Assembly: GCA_012521395.1 (NCBI GenBank)
Contig: JAAYML010000052.1
Coordinates: 1-32,177, forward strand
Source: Candidatus Epulonipiscium sp.
GTDB taxonomy: Bacteria; Bacillota; Clostridia; Lachnospirales; Defluviitaleaceae
DNA: 32,177 nucleotides
Reading direction: 5' to 3'
Numbering within the stretch: position 1 is the first letter of the stretch; every line of letters begins with the position of its first letter. Below, piece by piece: positions 12,793 to 20,824 of this stretch. Below the pieces are notes generated by a model, which had not been told where the DNA came from, made no database searches, and worked only from the letters and a program-made list of their open reading frames with translations. A program made the translations under genes and the position numbers.

Positions 12793-14586
12793 ATGTCCAG
12801 ATATAAAATGCATGTGTTAGTATGCGGAGGAACAGGCTGTGTTTCTTCTAATTCTATACAGATTGTTGAAAATTTAAAGAAGTATTTAAAAGAAAATGGT
12901 ATTGAAGACGAAGTACAGGTTTTAAAAACAGGTTGTTTTGGCTTTTGTGAAAAAGGACCTATTGTAAAAATTCTTCCTGACAACACCTTCTATGTACAAG
13001 TTAAGCCTGAAGATGCAGAAATAATTGTAAAAGAACACTTGATTAAAGGAAGAAAAGTTGAAAGATTATTATATAAAGAGCCTAATACACAGACAGCTAT
13101 TGATGATTCTAAGCATATGGATTTCTATAAAAAGCAAATGCGTGTAGCGCTTAGAAACTGTGGTTTTATTGATCCTGATAATATTGAAGAATACATTGCA
13201 AGAGACGGTTATCAGGCTCTTGGAAAAGCTTTAACAGAAATGACTCCGGAACAAGTAATTGAAGAAGTTAAAAAGTCTGGTTTAAGAGGCCGTGGAGGCG
13301 GTGGCTTCCCAACAGGTCTTAAATGGGAGTTTGCTTATAAAAACAAAAGCGATCAAAAATATGTGGTTTGTAATGCCGACGAGGGAGACCCCGGTGCATT
13401 TATGGACCGTTCCATCTTAGAAGGAGACCCTCACTCTATTGTTGAAGCTATGGCAATTTGCGGTTATGCTATTGGTGCCAATAAAGGTTTAGTATATATC
13501 CGTGCGGAATATCCTCTGGCTGTAAAACGTCTTAAAAAAGCAATTGAAGATGCAAGAGAATACGGTTTACTTGGTAAGAATATTTTAGATACTGGTTTTG
13601 ATTTTGATATAGAAATTAAGTACGGAGCAGGTGCCTTTGTCTGCGGTGAAGAAACAGCTCTTATTCATTCTATGGAAGGTGAAAGAGGCGAACCTACAAC
13701 AAAACCACCTTTCCCTGCAGAATCTGGTTATTGGGGTAAACCTACTAATGTAAATAACGTTGAAACCTTTGCAAATATTCCTGTAATTCTATTAAAGGGA
13801 GCAGATTGGTTCTCATCTATTGGTACTGAAAAATCAAAAGGTACGAAAGTATTTGCTTTGGCTGGTAAGATTAATAATGTTGGTCTTATCGAAGTTCCAA
13901 TGGGTACAACTTTAAGAGAAGTTATATTTGATATCGGTGGCGGTATTAAAGGCGGTAAGAAATTTAAGGCCGTTCAAACCGGAGGACCTTCAGGCGGCTG
14001 TCTGACTGAAAAAGATTTAGATACACCTATTGATTTTGATAACTTAGTTGCTAAAGGTTCCATGATGGGTTCTGGTGGTATGATTGTTATGGATGAAGAT
14101 GATTGTATGCCCAGCGTTGCAAAATTCTATCTGGAATTTACCGAAGATGAATCCTGTGGTAAATGTACGCCATGTAGAATTGGTACAAAACGCTTGTCTG
14201 AGTTATTAGATAAGATTACTAAAGGTCAGGGAACCATGGAAGATCTTGAAATGTTGAAAACTTTAAGTGAAACCATTAAAGATACCGCATTGTGTGGTTT
14301 AGGACAAACTGCACCTAATCCTGTTCTTTCAACCATAGATACATTCTGGGATGAATATGTTGCCCATGTTAAAGAACACCGATGTCCTGCCGGACAATGT
14401 TCAGCTCTGCTTCAATATTTTATTCTTGAAGAAAAATGTATCGGATGTACAGCTTGTTCCAGAGTATGTCCGGTTGGAGCAATTTCTGGTAAAGTGAAAT
14501 CAACGCATGTCATTGATCAGGATAAATGTATTAAATGTGGTGCTTGCTACGAAAAATGTAAGTTTAGTGCAATCATCAAGAAATAA
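12793..14586 (+). CDS. hydB: Hydrogenase subunit HydB, NuoF-like NAD(H)/FMN subunit
   Basis: 597 residues, full family length. The N-terminal thioredoxin-like domain binds [2Fe-2S] through C11, C16, C48 and C52. The NuoF core has the nucleotide-binding loop G-L-R-G-R-G-G-G-G-F-P-T-G at ~164-176, the FMN-site segment Y-G-A-G-A-F-V-C-G-E-E-T-A at ~277-289, and the [4Fe-4S] site E-S-C-G-K-C-T-P-C around 453-461 with its fourth cysteine in T-A-L-C-G-L-G near 500. A C-terminal 2x[4Fe-4S] ferredoxin (~549-597) has two C-x2-C-x2-C-x3-C motifs. HydB is where NAD(H) reacts and is the likely seat of electron bifurcation between NADH and ferredoxin in HydABC enzymes; whether this one bifurcates is inferred from the architecture. 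AAAGGAGG precedes the ATG. Confidence 0.96.
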   Translation: MSRYKMHVLVCGGTGCVSSNSIQIVENLKKYLKENGIEDEVQVLKTGCFGFCEKGPIVKILPDNTFYVQVKPEDAEIIVKEHLIKGRKVERLLYKEPNTQTAIDDSKHMDFYKKQMRVALRNCGFIDPDNIEEYIARDGYQALGKALTEMTPEQVIEEVKKSGLRGRGGGGFPTGLKWEFAYKNKSDQKYVVCNADEGDPGAFMDRSILEGDPHSIVEAMAICGYAIGANKGLVYIRAEYPLAVKRLKKAIEDAREYGLLGKNILDTGFDFDIEIKYGAGAFVCGEETALIHSMEGERGEPTTKPPFPAESGYWGKPTNVNNVETFANIPVILLKGADWFSSIGTEKSKGTKVFALAGKINNVGLIEVPMGTTLREVIFDIGGGIKGGKKFKAVQTGGPSGGCLTEKDLDTPIDFDNLVAKGSMMGSGGMIVMDEDDCMPSVAKFYLEFTEDESCGKCTPCRIGTKRLSELLDKITKGQGTMEDLEMLKTLSETIKDTALCGLGQTAPNPVLSTIDTFWDEYVAHVKEHRCPAGQCSALLQYFILEEKCIGCTACSRVCPVGAISGKVKSTHVIDQDKCIKCGACYEKCKFSAIIKK

Positions 14587-14607
14587 TAGTAAAGGAGTGT
14601 AAAACCA

Positions 14608-16368
14608 ATGTCAGATGTTAAAGTTACAATTGATGGTAAAGAGGTTGAAGTTCCTAAGGGAAGTACGGTTTTACAAGCAGCTCACAAAATTGGGATAGAT
14701 ATACCTACTTTATGCCATCTTGATTTACATGATATAAAGATGGTTAATAAAGCAGCTTCTTGTAGAATTTGCGTGGTTGAAGTAGAAGGCAGAAGAAATT
14801 TAGCTCCTGCCTGTGCAACACCCGTATTTGATGGCATGGTCGTAAGAACCAATACTATCCGTGTATTAAATGCCAGAAGAATCGTATTAGAATTGTTACT
14901 GTCTGACCATCCAAAAGATTGTTTAGTGTGCTCAAAATCTGGTAACTGCGAATTACAAGATTTAGCTGAAAGATTTGGATTAAGAAAAGTAAGGTTTGAA
15001 GGCGCACAATCCACTTATAGAAAAGATTATTCTAAAACCATTATCCGTGATATGGATAAATGTATTATGTGCAGACGCTGTGAGACCATGTGTAATGATG
15101 TTCAAACCGTTGGAGCTTTATCAGGTATTAACAGAGGATTTAATGCTGTAGTGGCTCCAGCCTTTGAAGTGAATTTAGAAGATTCTGTATGTACTCATTG
15201 TGGACAATGTGTTGCTGTTTGTCCTGTTGGAGCACTTCATGAAGAAAATATGACCTGGTCTGTTGTGCAGGCTTTAGCTGATCCAGATAAGGTTGTTATT
15301 GTGCAAACAGCACCTGCTGTAAGAGCAGCATTAGGAGAAGAATTTGGTCTTGAACCAGGAACCTTAGTAACAGGTAGAATGGTAGCTGCTCTTAGAAGAT
15401 TAGGTTTTGATTATGTATTTGATACCGATTTTGCAGCAGACTTAACCATTATGGAAGAGGGAGCAGAATTATTAGACCGTATTAAGAGATATTTAGATGG
15501 AGACAAGACTGTAAAACTTCCAATCCTGACATCTTGTTGTCCTGGCTGGGTAAACTTCATTGAAAGCCAATTCCAGGACTTATTAGACGTACCTTCCAGT
15601 GCGAAGTCTCCACAACAGATGTTTGGTTCTATTGCTAAATCTTATTTTGCTGAAAAATTAGGCATCCCCAGAGAAAAAATGGTTGTCGTTTCAGTAATGC
15701 CTTGTCTGGCTAAAAAATATGAAGCTTCCAGAGAAGAATTCTCAGTGGATGGAAATCCTGATGTTGATATTTCAATTTCTACAAGAGAATTGGCTCATTT
15801 AATTAAGAAAGCGAATATAAATTTTAATGAATTAGAAGATGAAGAATTTGATTTACCATTAGGTGAATCAACTGGTGCGGCAGTCATTTTTGGTACGACT
15901 GGTGGTGTTATTGAAGCAGCAACCAGAACAGCTTATGAATTATATACAGGAGAAACCCTTGAAAAAGTTGATTTTCAACAATTAAGAGGTATGGAAGGTG
16001 TACGCGTAGCAACGGTTAAAATGGGAAATTTAGACCTTAATATTGGTATTGCTCATGGTTTAGGAAATGCACGAAAACTTTTAGAAGAAGTGAAATCCGG
16101 AAATCCACGAAATCTTCATGCAATCGAAATTATGGCTTGTCCTGGAGGATGTATTGGTGGTGGTGGACAGCCTTATCATCACGGAAATATGGAAATCATT
16201 AAAAAACGTGCAGAGGCAATTTACCGTGAAGATGCCGGAAAACCAATCAGAAAATCCCATGAAAACCCTGTTATCAAAGAATTGTATGAAACTTATTTAG
16301 GACATCCGATGAGTGAAAGAGCACATCATCTTCTTCACACAAAGTACACTCCAAAGGATAGAGTTTAA
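14608..16368 (+). CDS. hydA: [FeFe] hydrogenase catalytic subunit HydA
   Basis: 586 residues. The N-terminal NuoG-like region has a [2Fe-2S] domain (C36, C52, C55, C69), then a His-ligated [4Fe-4S] site H-P-K-D-C-x2-C-x5-C near 100-112, then a 2x[4Fe-4S] domain (C-I-M-C-R-R-C and C-T-H-C-G-Q-C). The H-cluster domain is fully catalytic in type: T-S-C310-C311-P-G-W, M364-P-C366-L-A-K-K-Y-E, and M509-A-C511-P-G-G-C515-I-G-G-G-G. It reduces protons to H2, or the reverse, in the cytoplasm together with HydB and HydC. It lacks the extra C-terminal [2Fe-2S] domain of the longer Thermotoga-type HydA. It is the last gene of the operon, closed by a strong terminator. No hydEFG maturation genes are in the window. 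Confidence 0.97.
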   Translation: MSDVKVTIDGKEVEVPKGSTVLQAAHKIGIDIPTLCHLDLHDIKMVNKAASCRICVVEVEGRRNLAPACATPVFDGMVVRTNTIRVLNARRIVLELLLSDHPKDCLVCSKSGNCELQDLAERFGLRKVRFEGAQSTYRKDYSKTIIRDMDKCIMCRRCETMCNDVQTVGALSGINRGFNAVVAPAFEVNLEDSVCTHCGQCVAVCPVGALHEENMTWSVVQALADPDKVVIVQTAPAVRAALGEEFGLEPGTLVTGRMVAALRRLGFDYVFDTDFAADLTIMEEGAELLDRIKRYLDGDKTVKLPILTSCCPGWVNFIESQFQDLLDVPSSAKSPQQMFGSIAKSYFAEKLGIPREKMVVVSVMPCLAKKYEASREEFSVDGNPDVDISISTRELAHLIKKANINFNELEDEEFDLPLGESTGAAVIFGTTGGVIEAATRTAYELYTGETLEKVDFQQLRGMEGVRVATVKMGNLDLNIGIAHGLGNARKLLEEVKSGNPRNLHAIEIMACPGGCIGGGGQPYHHGNMEIIKKRAEAIYREDAGKPIRKSHENPVIKELYETYLGHPMSERAHHLLHTKYTPKDRV

Positions 16369-16374
16369 TTATCA

Positions 16375-16405
16375 AAAAACTTCCGCCTAAGGCGGAAGTT
16401 TTTAA
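16375..16405 (+). terminator. Strong intrinsic terminator of the hydrogenase operon
   Basis: AAAAACTTCCGCC at 16375-16387 pairs exactly with GGCGGAAGTTTTT at 16391-16403 around loop TAA: a 13-bp stem with seven central GC-rich pairs and a T-run. Confidence 0.93.
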
Positions 16406-16423
16406 ATAATAAGGAGGAAAGAG

Positions 16424-17671
16424 ATGGCAGTTCTTAGACCTTTTAAAGCATTTCGCCCTAAAGAAGATTTAGTTCATAAAGTAGCAGCTTTGCCTTATGA
16501 TGTCATGAGCAGTGATGAAGCCAGAAAAATGGTTATTGGTAATCCCTATTCTTTTTTACATGTTGATAAAGCAGAGATTGATTTAGATCCTTCTATTGAT
16601 TTATATGACAAAAGGGTCTATGAAAAGGCAAGGGACAATTTGAATAAAATGATTCAGGAAGGCATTTATCTTATGGACGAGAAGCCTTGCTATTATATCT
16701 ATAAATTAGTTATGGAAGGCAGGGCACAGATTGGAATTGTCGGATGTACTTCAATAGACGATTATGTAAATAATGTTATAAAAAAGCATGAATTGACCAG
16801 GGAAGATAAAGAGCAGGACCGCATTAATCATGTGGACTATTGTAATGCGAATACAGGTCCTATCTTTTTAACTTACCGTTCAAAAAAAGAAATTAATCAG
16901 CTGGTAGATAACTGGATGAACAATCATGAAGCGGTTTATGATTTTTCAGCAGAAGAGCAGGTCAGACAGATGGTTTGGGTTATTGATGACCCCAAAGTAA
17001 TAGAAGCTATCAGTCATTACTTTAGTGAAATTAATTGCTTATATATTGCGGACGGTCATCATCGTGCGGCTTCAGCAGTAAAAGTAGGCTTAAAAAGAAG
17101 AAAAGAAGCTGGCAGCTTTACAGGAGAAGAAGAGTTTAATTTCTTTTTGGCTGTTTTATTCCCGGATGAGCAACTTCATATCATGGAATACAACAGAGTG
17201 GTAAAAGATTTAAACGGCCTTAGCGAAGAAGAATTCTTTGACCGTATCCGTGAAAAGTTTATCGTTGAAAAAATAGAAGACAATCAGGCTTACAAACCAA
17301 AAGCAAAGCATGAATTTGGCATGTATATCAATAAAAGCTGGTATCGACTGATAGCAAAAGAAGGCAGCTTTAATCAGGAAGACCCTGTGGAAAGGCTGGA
17401 TGTATCCATTTTGCAGGACAATTTACTAGCGCCTGTTCTTGGAATAAAAGATCCAAGAACCGATAACAGAATAGATTTTATAGGAGGCATTCGGGGATTA
17501 AAAGAATTGGAAAGAAGAGCTGATACAGATATGAAGCTTGCTTTTTCCATGTATCCTACCAGTATTGAAGATTTAATGGACATAGCCGACGCTGGTAAAA
17601 TTATGCCGCCTAAATCGACCTGGTTTGAACCAAAACTTAGAAGTGGTATTTTTATTCATTCTCTTGAATAG
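16424..17671 (+). CDS. DUF1015 family protein
   Basis: 415 residues, the normal length for DUF1015 (PF06245). The N-terminus A-V-L-R-P-F-K-A-F-R-P followed by V-A-A-L-P-Y-D-V-M-S is highly typical, as are K-H-E-L-T-R-E-D-K-E-Q-D-R-I at ~124-137 and Y-I-A-D-G-H-H-R-A-A-S-A at ~212-223. The conserved D-G-H-H-R motif suggests a metal- or phosphate-handling enzyme, but no activity can be assigned from sequence. In many clostridia members of this family sit near serine or phosphoglycerate metabolism genes; here the neighbours are hydA, behind a terminator, and a convergent peptidase. AAGGAGGAAAG is the ribosome binding site. No promoter is clear in the 18-base gap, so expression may depend on read-through from hydA. 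Confidence 0.9.
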   Translation: MAVLRPFKAFRPKEDLVHKVAALPYDVMSSDEARKMVIGNPYSFLHVDKAEIDLDPSIDLYDKRVYEKARDNLNKMIQEGIYLMDEKPCYYIYKLVMEGRAQIGIVGCTSIDDYVNNVIKKHELTREDKEQDRINHVDYCNANTGPIFLTYRSKKEINQLVDNWMNNHEAVYDFSAEEQVRQMVWVIDDPKVIEAISHYFSEINCLYIADGHHRAASAVKVGLKRRKEAGSFTGEEEFNFFLAVLFPDEQLHIMEYNRVVKDLNGLSEEEFFDRIREKFIVEKIEDNQAYKPKAKHEFGMYINKSWYRLIAKEGSFNQEDPVERLDVSILQDNLLAPVLGIKDPRTDNRIDFIGGIRGLKELERRADTDMKLAFSMYPTSIEDLMDIADAGKIMPPKSTWFEPKLRSGIFIHSLE

Positions 17672-17677
17672 TAATTT

Positions 17678-17706
17678 AAAAAAGCTAGGACTTCCTAGCT
17701 TTTTTT
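17678..17706. terminator. Bidirectional terminator between DUF1015 and M14 peptidase genes
   Basis: AAAAAAGCTAGGA at 17678-17690 and its complement TCCTAGCTTTTTT at 17693-17705, with A-tract and T-tract on the two sides. The minus-strand peptidase stop codon (17705-17707) lies at its edge. Confidence 0.88.
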
Positions 17707-19282
17707 ATTCTATATTTTCTTCTATTAAAGAGATGATTTGGGCTTTGGAATGATTATCGATATAAATGGAAATCATAATATTTTTAGAAAGGCTATCTTC
17801 ACTATCGTCAGATAAATAGCGATAATCAACCTGACCTTTTATGGTGTAAATGTTACTATCCCCTTTGGTAATGGAATGAATATCAGAACGAAAGCTTCCT
17901 GTGATTTGTAATTTTTCTTCTTTTCTCATGTCATTTAATTCCTCAGAAGTAAGAATGACATGGTTCATACTAAAGCCTGTATCCGGAATATATTGAGCTA
18001 ATAAGGCCGGCCAGTCTTCGTTGTTGTTTCTATAATCATAATTATATATAAGATTTGCAAAATCATTAGCCATAATCAGTAATTTTTCAGGGGAATAAGG
18101 TTCATAAGCATATAAGACTTCTCCATTTTTAATGATTTTTATGTCAGAATCTTTAGTGACATACTTGGTAATAAAGGCACTGGCATTGGCATCATTTTCA
18201 AAAACTTGTGTTAATTTCTGGTTTATGTATACTTCTGTGTTATATACAGATTTTAAATTAAGGGCCTCGCGGGCAAAAAGCAGGCCTAAAGCTTTGGCCG
18301 GTTTATATATTTCATCGAAATTCTTTTCTGAATAAGGATTTGTAGCAAATTCCATGGTAAAGCCGGGTTTCTTTAATTCTTCTATGGTCCAGTCGGTATA
18401 GCCTGCATAACTTTCAAAATAACCTTTATAATTTAGCGAAGGATATGCTTTAAATCCTGTTAAGTTTGCAATCTTTTTTGAGATATTCAGAGATTGTTCA
18501 TAAAGCGTCCCCGTTTGGTTTTTATACCAGTAAAAAATTTTTCCCTGGGTATGGTATGCTACATGAATCATAAAAGGATTTTCAATGGATAGCTGATAAA
18601 TGGCTTGTGCCTCAGGTTCGCTTAAAGGTTCAGGTCCCTTATAATATGCATCTGCGGGTTTGCCCGGATCGTATTTAAGGTTTTTGTTCCAACCGGAATT
18701 CCATTGCCTGTTTAAATCAACCCCCCTTATATTCGCTTTCCATCGGTTTGAAGTATGATTCCAGCCTGTTTGGGGAGAATGGTAAATGGAATCAATATTA
18801 CTTTTTAATAGTGGGTCCCTGATACTGGCTTTTCCTGATATTGTGTAATCGACACCGTCAGGATTGACCATAGGAACATAATAAATGGTTACCTGGTCTA
18901 ATAATTCTTTTACATTGTAGCCACTGATGCTGCTGTTATTTCTATAAGCATTACAATAATCTTCAATATTTTTCAAAATGATATTGGTGGTAATTCTTTC
19001 TCTGGCATGCATGCTGCCATTAATATGAATCAGGGTATCGCCTTTCCCTAATTTTACGAGAACAATATCTCTGTTATCCAGTGATTTTCCAATTATTTCC
19101 ATTTCGATTAAATCTTCAAATTGATTTTCTAATCGCTTTAGATATTCCATCATTTGGGAATAGCTAATCGCCTGATAAGGATTGACAATATTTGTTGCTG
19201 AAGCATTTACTCCATACACTGGCGAGCAATAAAAACAAGTTAAAACAACAGCTAATAAAAAGGTAAAAAATTTATTTTTCAT
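17705..19282 (-). CDS. Secreted M14-family zinc carboxypeptidase/endopeptidase
   Basis: 525 residues from ATG 19282, which follows GGAGGT and begins a signal peptide (MKNKFFTFLLAVVLTCFYCSPVYG). An open extension to 19357 has no ribosome binding site. The M14 catalytic domain (~35-335) has zinc ligands H92 and E95 in M-H-A-R-E and H244 in A-Y-H-T-Q-G, the substrate-binding N190-R191 in V-D-L-N-R-Q-W, P-M-V-N-P-D-G at ~137-143, and catalytic E311 in F-T-M-E-F-A. Bacterial secreted members usually cut gamma-D-Glu-diaminopimelate bonds in peptidoglycan peptides; no LysM domain is seen. The last ~190 residues are of unknown type. A CATACTAT sequence at 19320-19313 upstream resembles a sporulation sigma-E -10 box, but no good -35 accompanies it. 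Confidence 0.87.
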   Translation of the reverse strand: MKNKFFTFLLAVVLTCFYCSPVYGVNASATNIVNPYQAISYSQMMEYLKRLENQFEDLIEMEIIGKSLDNRDIVLVKLGKGDTLIHINGSMHARERITTNIILKNIEDYCNAYRNNSSISGYNVKELLDQVTIYYVPMVNPDGVDYTISGKASIRDPLLKSNIDSIYHSPQTGWNHTSNRWKANIRGVDLNRQWNSGWNKNLKYDPGKPADAYYKGPEPLSEPEAQAIYQLSIENPFMIHVAYHTQGKIFYWYKNQTGTLYEQSLNISKKIANLTGFKAYPSLNYKGYFESYAGYTDWTIEELKKPGFTMEFATNPYSEKNFDEIYKPAKALGLLFAREALNLKSVYNTEVYINQKLTQVFENDANASAFITKYVTKDSDIKIIKNGEVLYAYEPYSPEKLLIMANDFANLIYNYDYRNNNEDWPALLAQYIPDTGFSMNHVILTSEELNDMRKEEKLQITGSFRSDIHSITKGDSNIYTIKGQVDYRYLSDDSEDSLSKNIMISIYIDNHSKAQIISLIEENIE

Positions 19283-19419
19283 AATATCAGATGACCTCCA
19301 AATGGTTGTTCTATAGTATGAATAAATAATCATTAATGATATATAATAATAATGCAAGATTCTACAAACTTATTCATATTCTATCCACATTATACATTTT
19401 ATGAAAGGAGATTACAATA

Positions 19420-19581
19420 ATGATTATTAATAAATTCACTGCAGGCATGATGATAGGTGGCATAGCGGGTGCGATGGGATTTAAAATGATGAATTCAAGC
19501 AGAAGAGAAAGAAAAAAAATGATGAAGAGCGGAAGAAAACTCATTGAAAGAGCCGGAGAGATTTTTGAGGAATTAAGGTAA
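19420..19581 (+). CDS. Small YtxH-like membrane-anchored protein
   Basis: 53 residues, ATG 19420 to TAA 19579-19581. The glycine-rich N-terminal segment T-A-G-M-M-I-G-G-I-A-G-A-M-G-F-K-M-M (residues 7-24) is a short membrane or glycine-zipper helix. The remainder is a basic then amphipathic helix (SRRERKKMMKSGRKLIERAGEIFEEL). This is the layout of short YtxH-type proteins of Firmicutes. GAAAGGAG precedes the start and a clean terminator follows, supporting a real gene despite its size. Function unknown; it is divergent from the M14 peptidase gene. Confidence 0.78.
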   Translation: MIINKFTAGMMIGGIAGAMGFKMMNSSRRERKKMMKSGRKLIERAGEIFEELR

Positions 19582-19592
19582 TTTTAAAATTC

Positions 19593-19619
19593 AGGATGTG
19601 TTAATCACATCCTTTTTTT
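19593..19619 (+). terminator. Intrinsic terminator of the YtxH-like gene
   Basis: AGGATGTG (19593-19600) pairs with CACATCCT (19606-19613) around TTAAT, followed by a T-run. Confidence 0.88.
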
Positions 19620-19681
19620 ATTCTCAAAAAAGACTTCTATAAATTACAAGCCGACGGATTTAGATTAATAAAGTGGATATG

Positions 19682-19710
19682 TTGACAAAGTTCTTTTGAT
19701 TTCTTATAAT
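19682..19710 (+). promoter_or_regulatory. Perfect consensus promoter upstream of vanY-like gene
   Basis: TTGACA at 19682-19687, 17-base spacer, TATAAT at 19705-19710. Transcription should begin near 19717, only ~18 bases before an intrinsic terminator at 19735-19765. Confidence 0.87.
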
Positions 19711-19734
19711 TTTTACATGGTTATATATAAAGAG

Positions 19735-19765
19735 AAAACCTCAATCCCTTGGGATGAGGTTTTTT
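19735..19765 (+). terminator. Terminator in the vanY leader (attenuator-like)
   Basis: AAAACCTCA (19735-19743) and TCC (19745-19747) pair with GGA (19752-19754) and TGAGGTTTT (19755-19763), with one bulged A and a CTTG loop, ending in TTTTTT. It lies between the consensus promoter and the vanY-like start at 19790, so most transcripts should stop here unless something prevents it. Confidence 0.8.
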
Positions 19766-19789
19766 AAATGTTTTTAGGGGGGAAATAGA

Positions 19790-20791
19790 ATGAAAAAAAT
19801 AGCTTTTGTTTTTCTCTCGCTTTCTGTTATTTTATTAAGCATGTATTCATATAAATTATTGAATGAAATCTCAGCAAGAAATGTGTATCATGAAGAAGAC
19901 AGTACAGGAAAGATATCAAAAACAGAAGGAAATAATGAAACAGAAGGAGAGCAGGTAGTGGACAGGAAAACTAAAATCATTGAAGATAGCGATTTGGAAG
20001 CTGTTTTTGATTATTTTAGGCGTCAAAAGGATCATAGTTTAATATTAGTCAATAAATGGAATCTTTTGTCTGAGAATTATCAACCAACGGATATAAAGGA
20101 TGCTGCAGGCATTGTTCCTTCAACCAAGGAACAGATGTTGTTACAAAAAGAGGCATATGAAGCCTTAATTACGATGTTTAATGGAGCAAAAAATGAAGGG
20201 ATAGAAGGTCTCTTTGTGGTTAGCGGATACAGACCTTATAGTTATCAAAGTCAGCTTTATAATGCTAAAGTCAATGCTTTTTCCAGTCAATATGATTTGG
20301 AAACTGCCAAAGAAAAGGCTTCTGAGATTGTGGCAATTCCGGGGACCAGTGAGCATCAAACTGGTCTGGCAATAGATTTTTCTTCTGCAGAGTTATTAAA
20401 AACAGCAGACCCTTTAGTAGAAGAATTTAAAAATACCCCTCAGGGGGAGTGGCTATATAATAATAGCTGGAAGTATGGTTTTGTACTGCGCTATTTGCCT
20501 GAAAAAAAAGAAATTACGGGAATTATTTCAGAACCCTGGCATTTTCGTTATGTGGGGATTCCCCATGCACAATATATGACCCTTAATCATTTATGTCTTG
20601 AAGAATATATTGAGCATGTTAAAGAAGAGAAAGTGGTTATTTTTGAAGATTATTTTGGAAATAAATATTTAATAGGCTTTGTTCAAAAGGAAAATCATGA
20701 TATACTACTCAGTGAAGAATTTAGTTTGGAAAAAGTAATGAATGTTTCTGAAATAGGTGAAGAAGAATACATTATTACTTTAAAACTTTAA
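19790..20791 (+). CDS. VanY-type D-alanyl-D-alanine carboxypeptidase (peptidase M15B)
   Basis: 333 residues. Residues 4-24 are a membrane anchor or uncleaved signal, followed by a polar linker to ~65. The M15B domain shows S-G-Y-R-P-Y-S-Y-Q at 145-153, zinc ligands H189 and D196 in S-E-H-Q-T-G-L-A-I-D-F, catalytic E248 and zinc ligand H251 in E-P-W-H-F-R-Y. The enzyme should remove the terminal D-Ala from muropeptides or precursors outside the membrane. About 75 residues follow the catalytic core, which is longer than minimal VanY. AGGGGGG is the ribosome binding site. There is no vanRS or vanHAX nearby, so this is a wall-maintenance carboxypeptidase and not evidence of glycopeptide resistance. 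The leader carries a promoter and terminator; alaS follows after 33 bases without a terminator. Confidence 0.93.
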   Translation: MKKIAFVFLSLSVILLSMYSYKLLNEISARNVYHEEDSTGKISKTEGNNETEGEQVVDRKTKIIEDSDLEAVFDYFRRQKDHSLILVNKWNLLSENYQPTDIKDAAGIVPSTKEQMLLQKEAYEALITMFNGAKNEGIEGLFVVSGYRPYSYQSQLYNAKVNAFSSQYDLETAKEKASEIVAIPGTSEHQTGLAIDFSSAELLKTADPLVEEFKNTPQGEWLYNNSWKYGFVLRYLPEKKEITGIISEPWHFRYVGIPHAQYMTLNHLCLEEYIEHVKEEKVVIFEDYFGNKYLIGFVQKENHDILLSEEFSLEKVMNVSEIGEEEYIITLKL

Positions 20792-20824
20792 ATATACATT
20801 AGAAAGGAATCTGGTGAAAGAAAA

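Noticed and set aside
19283-19357. N-terminal extension of the M14 peptidase to 19357.
   Set aside because: It would place a tyrosine-rich stretch before a normal signal peptide, and the good GGAGGT site lies inside it.
19717-19767. A 16-codon open frame (MVIYKEKTSIPWDEVF) spanning the vanY leader terminator, considered as a leader peptide.
   Set aside because: It has no ribosome binding site, its ATG coincides with the expected transcription start, and its codons show no run of one amino acid that would suggest ribosome-mediated attenuation.
19790-20791. VanY as an indicator of glycopeptide resistance.
   Set aside because: No vanHAX or vanRS genes are nearby, and M15B carboxypeptidases are common wall-maintenance enzymes in Firmicutes.
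20792-20824. T-box or other tRNA-sensing leader for alaS.
   Set aside because: Only 33 bases separate vanY from alaS, with no hairpin or T-box sequence.
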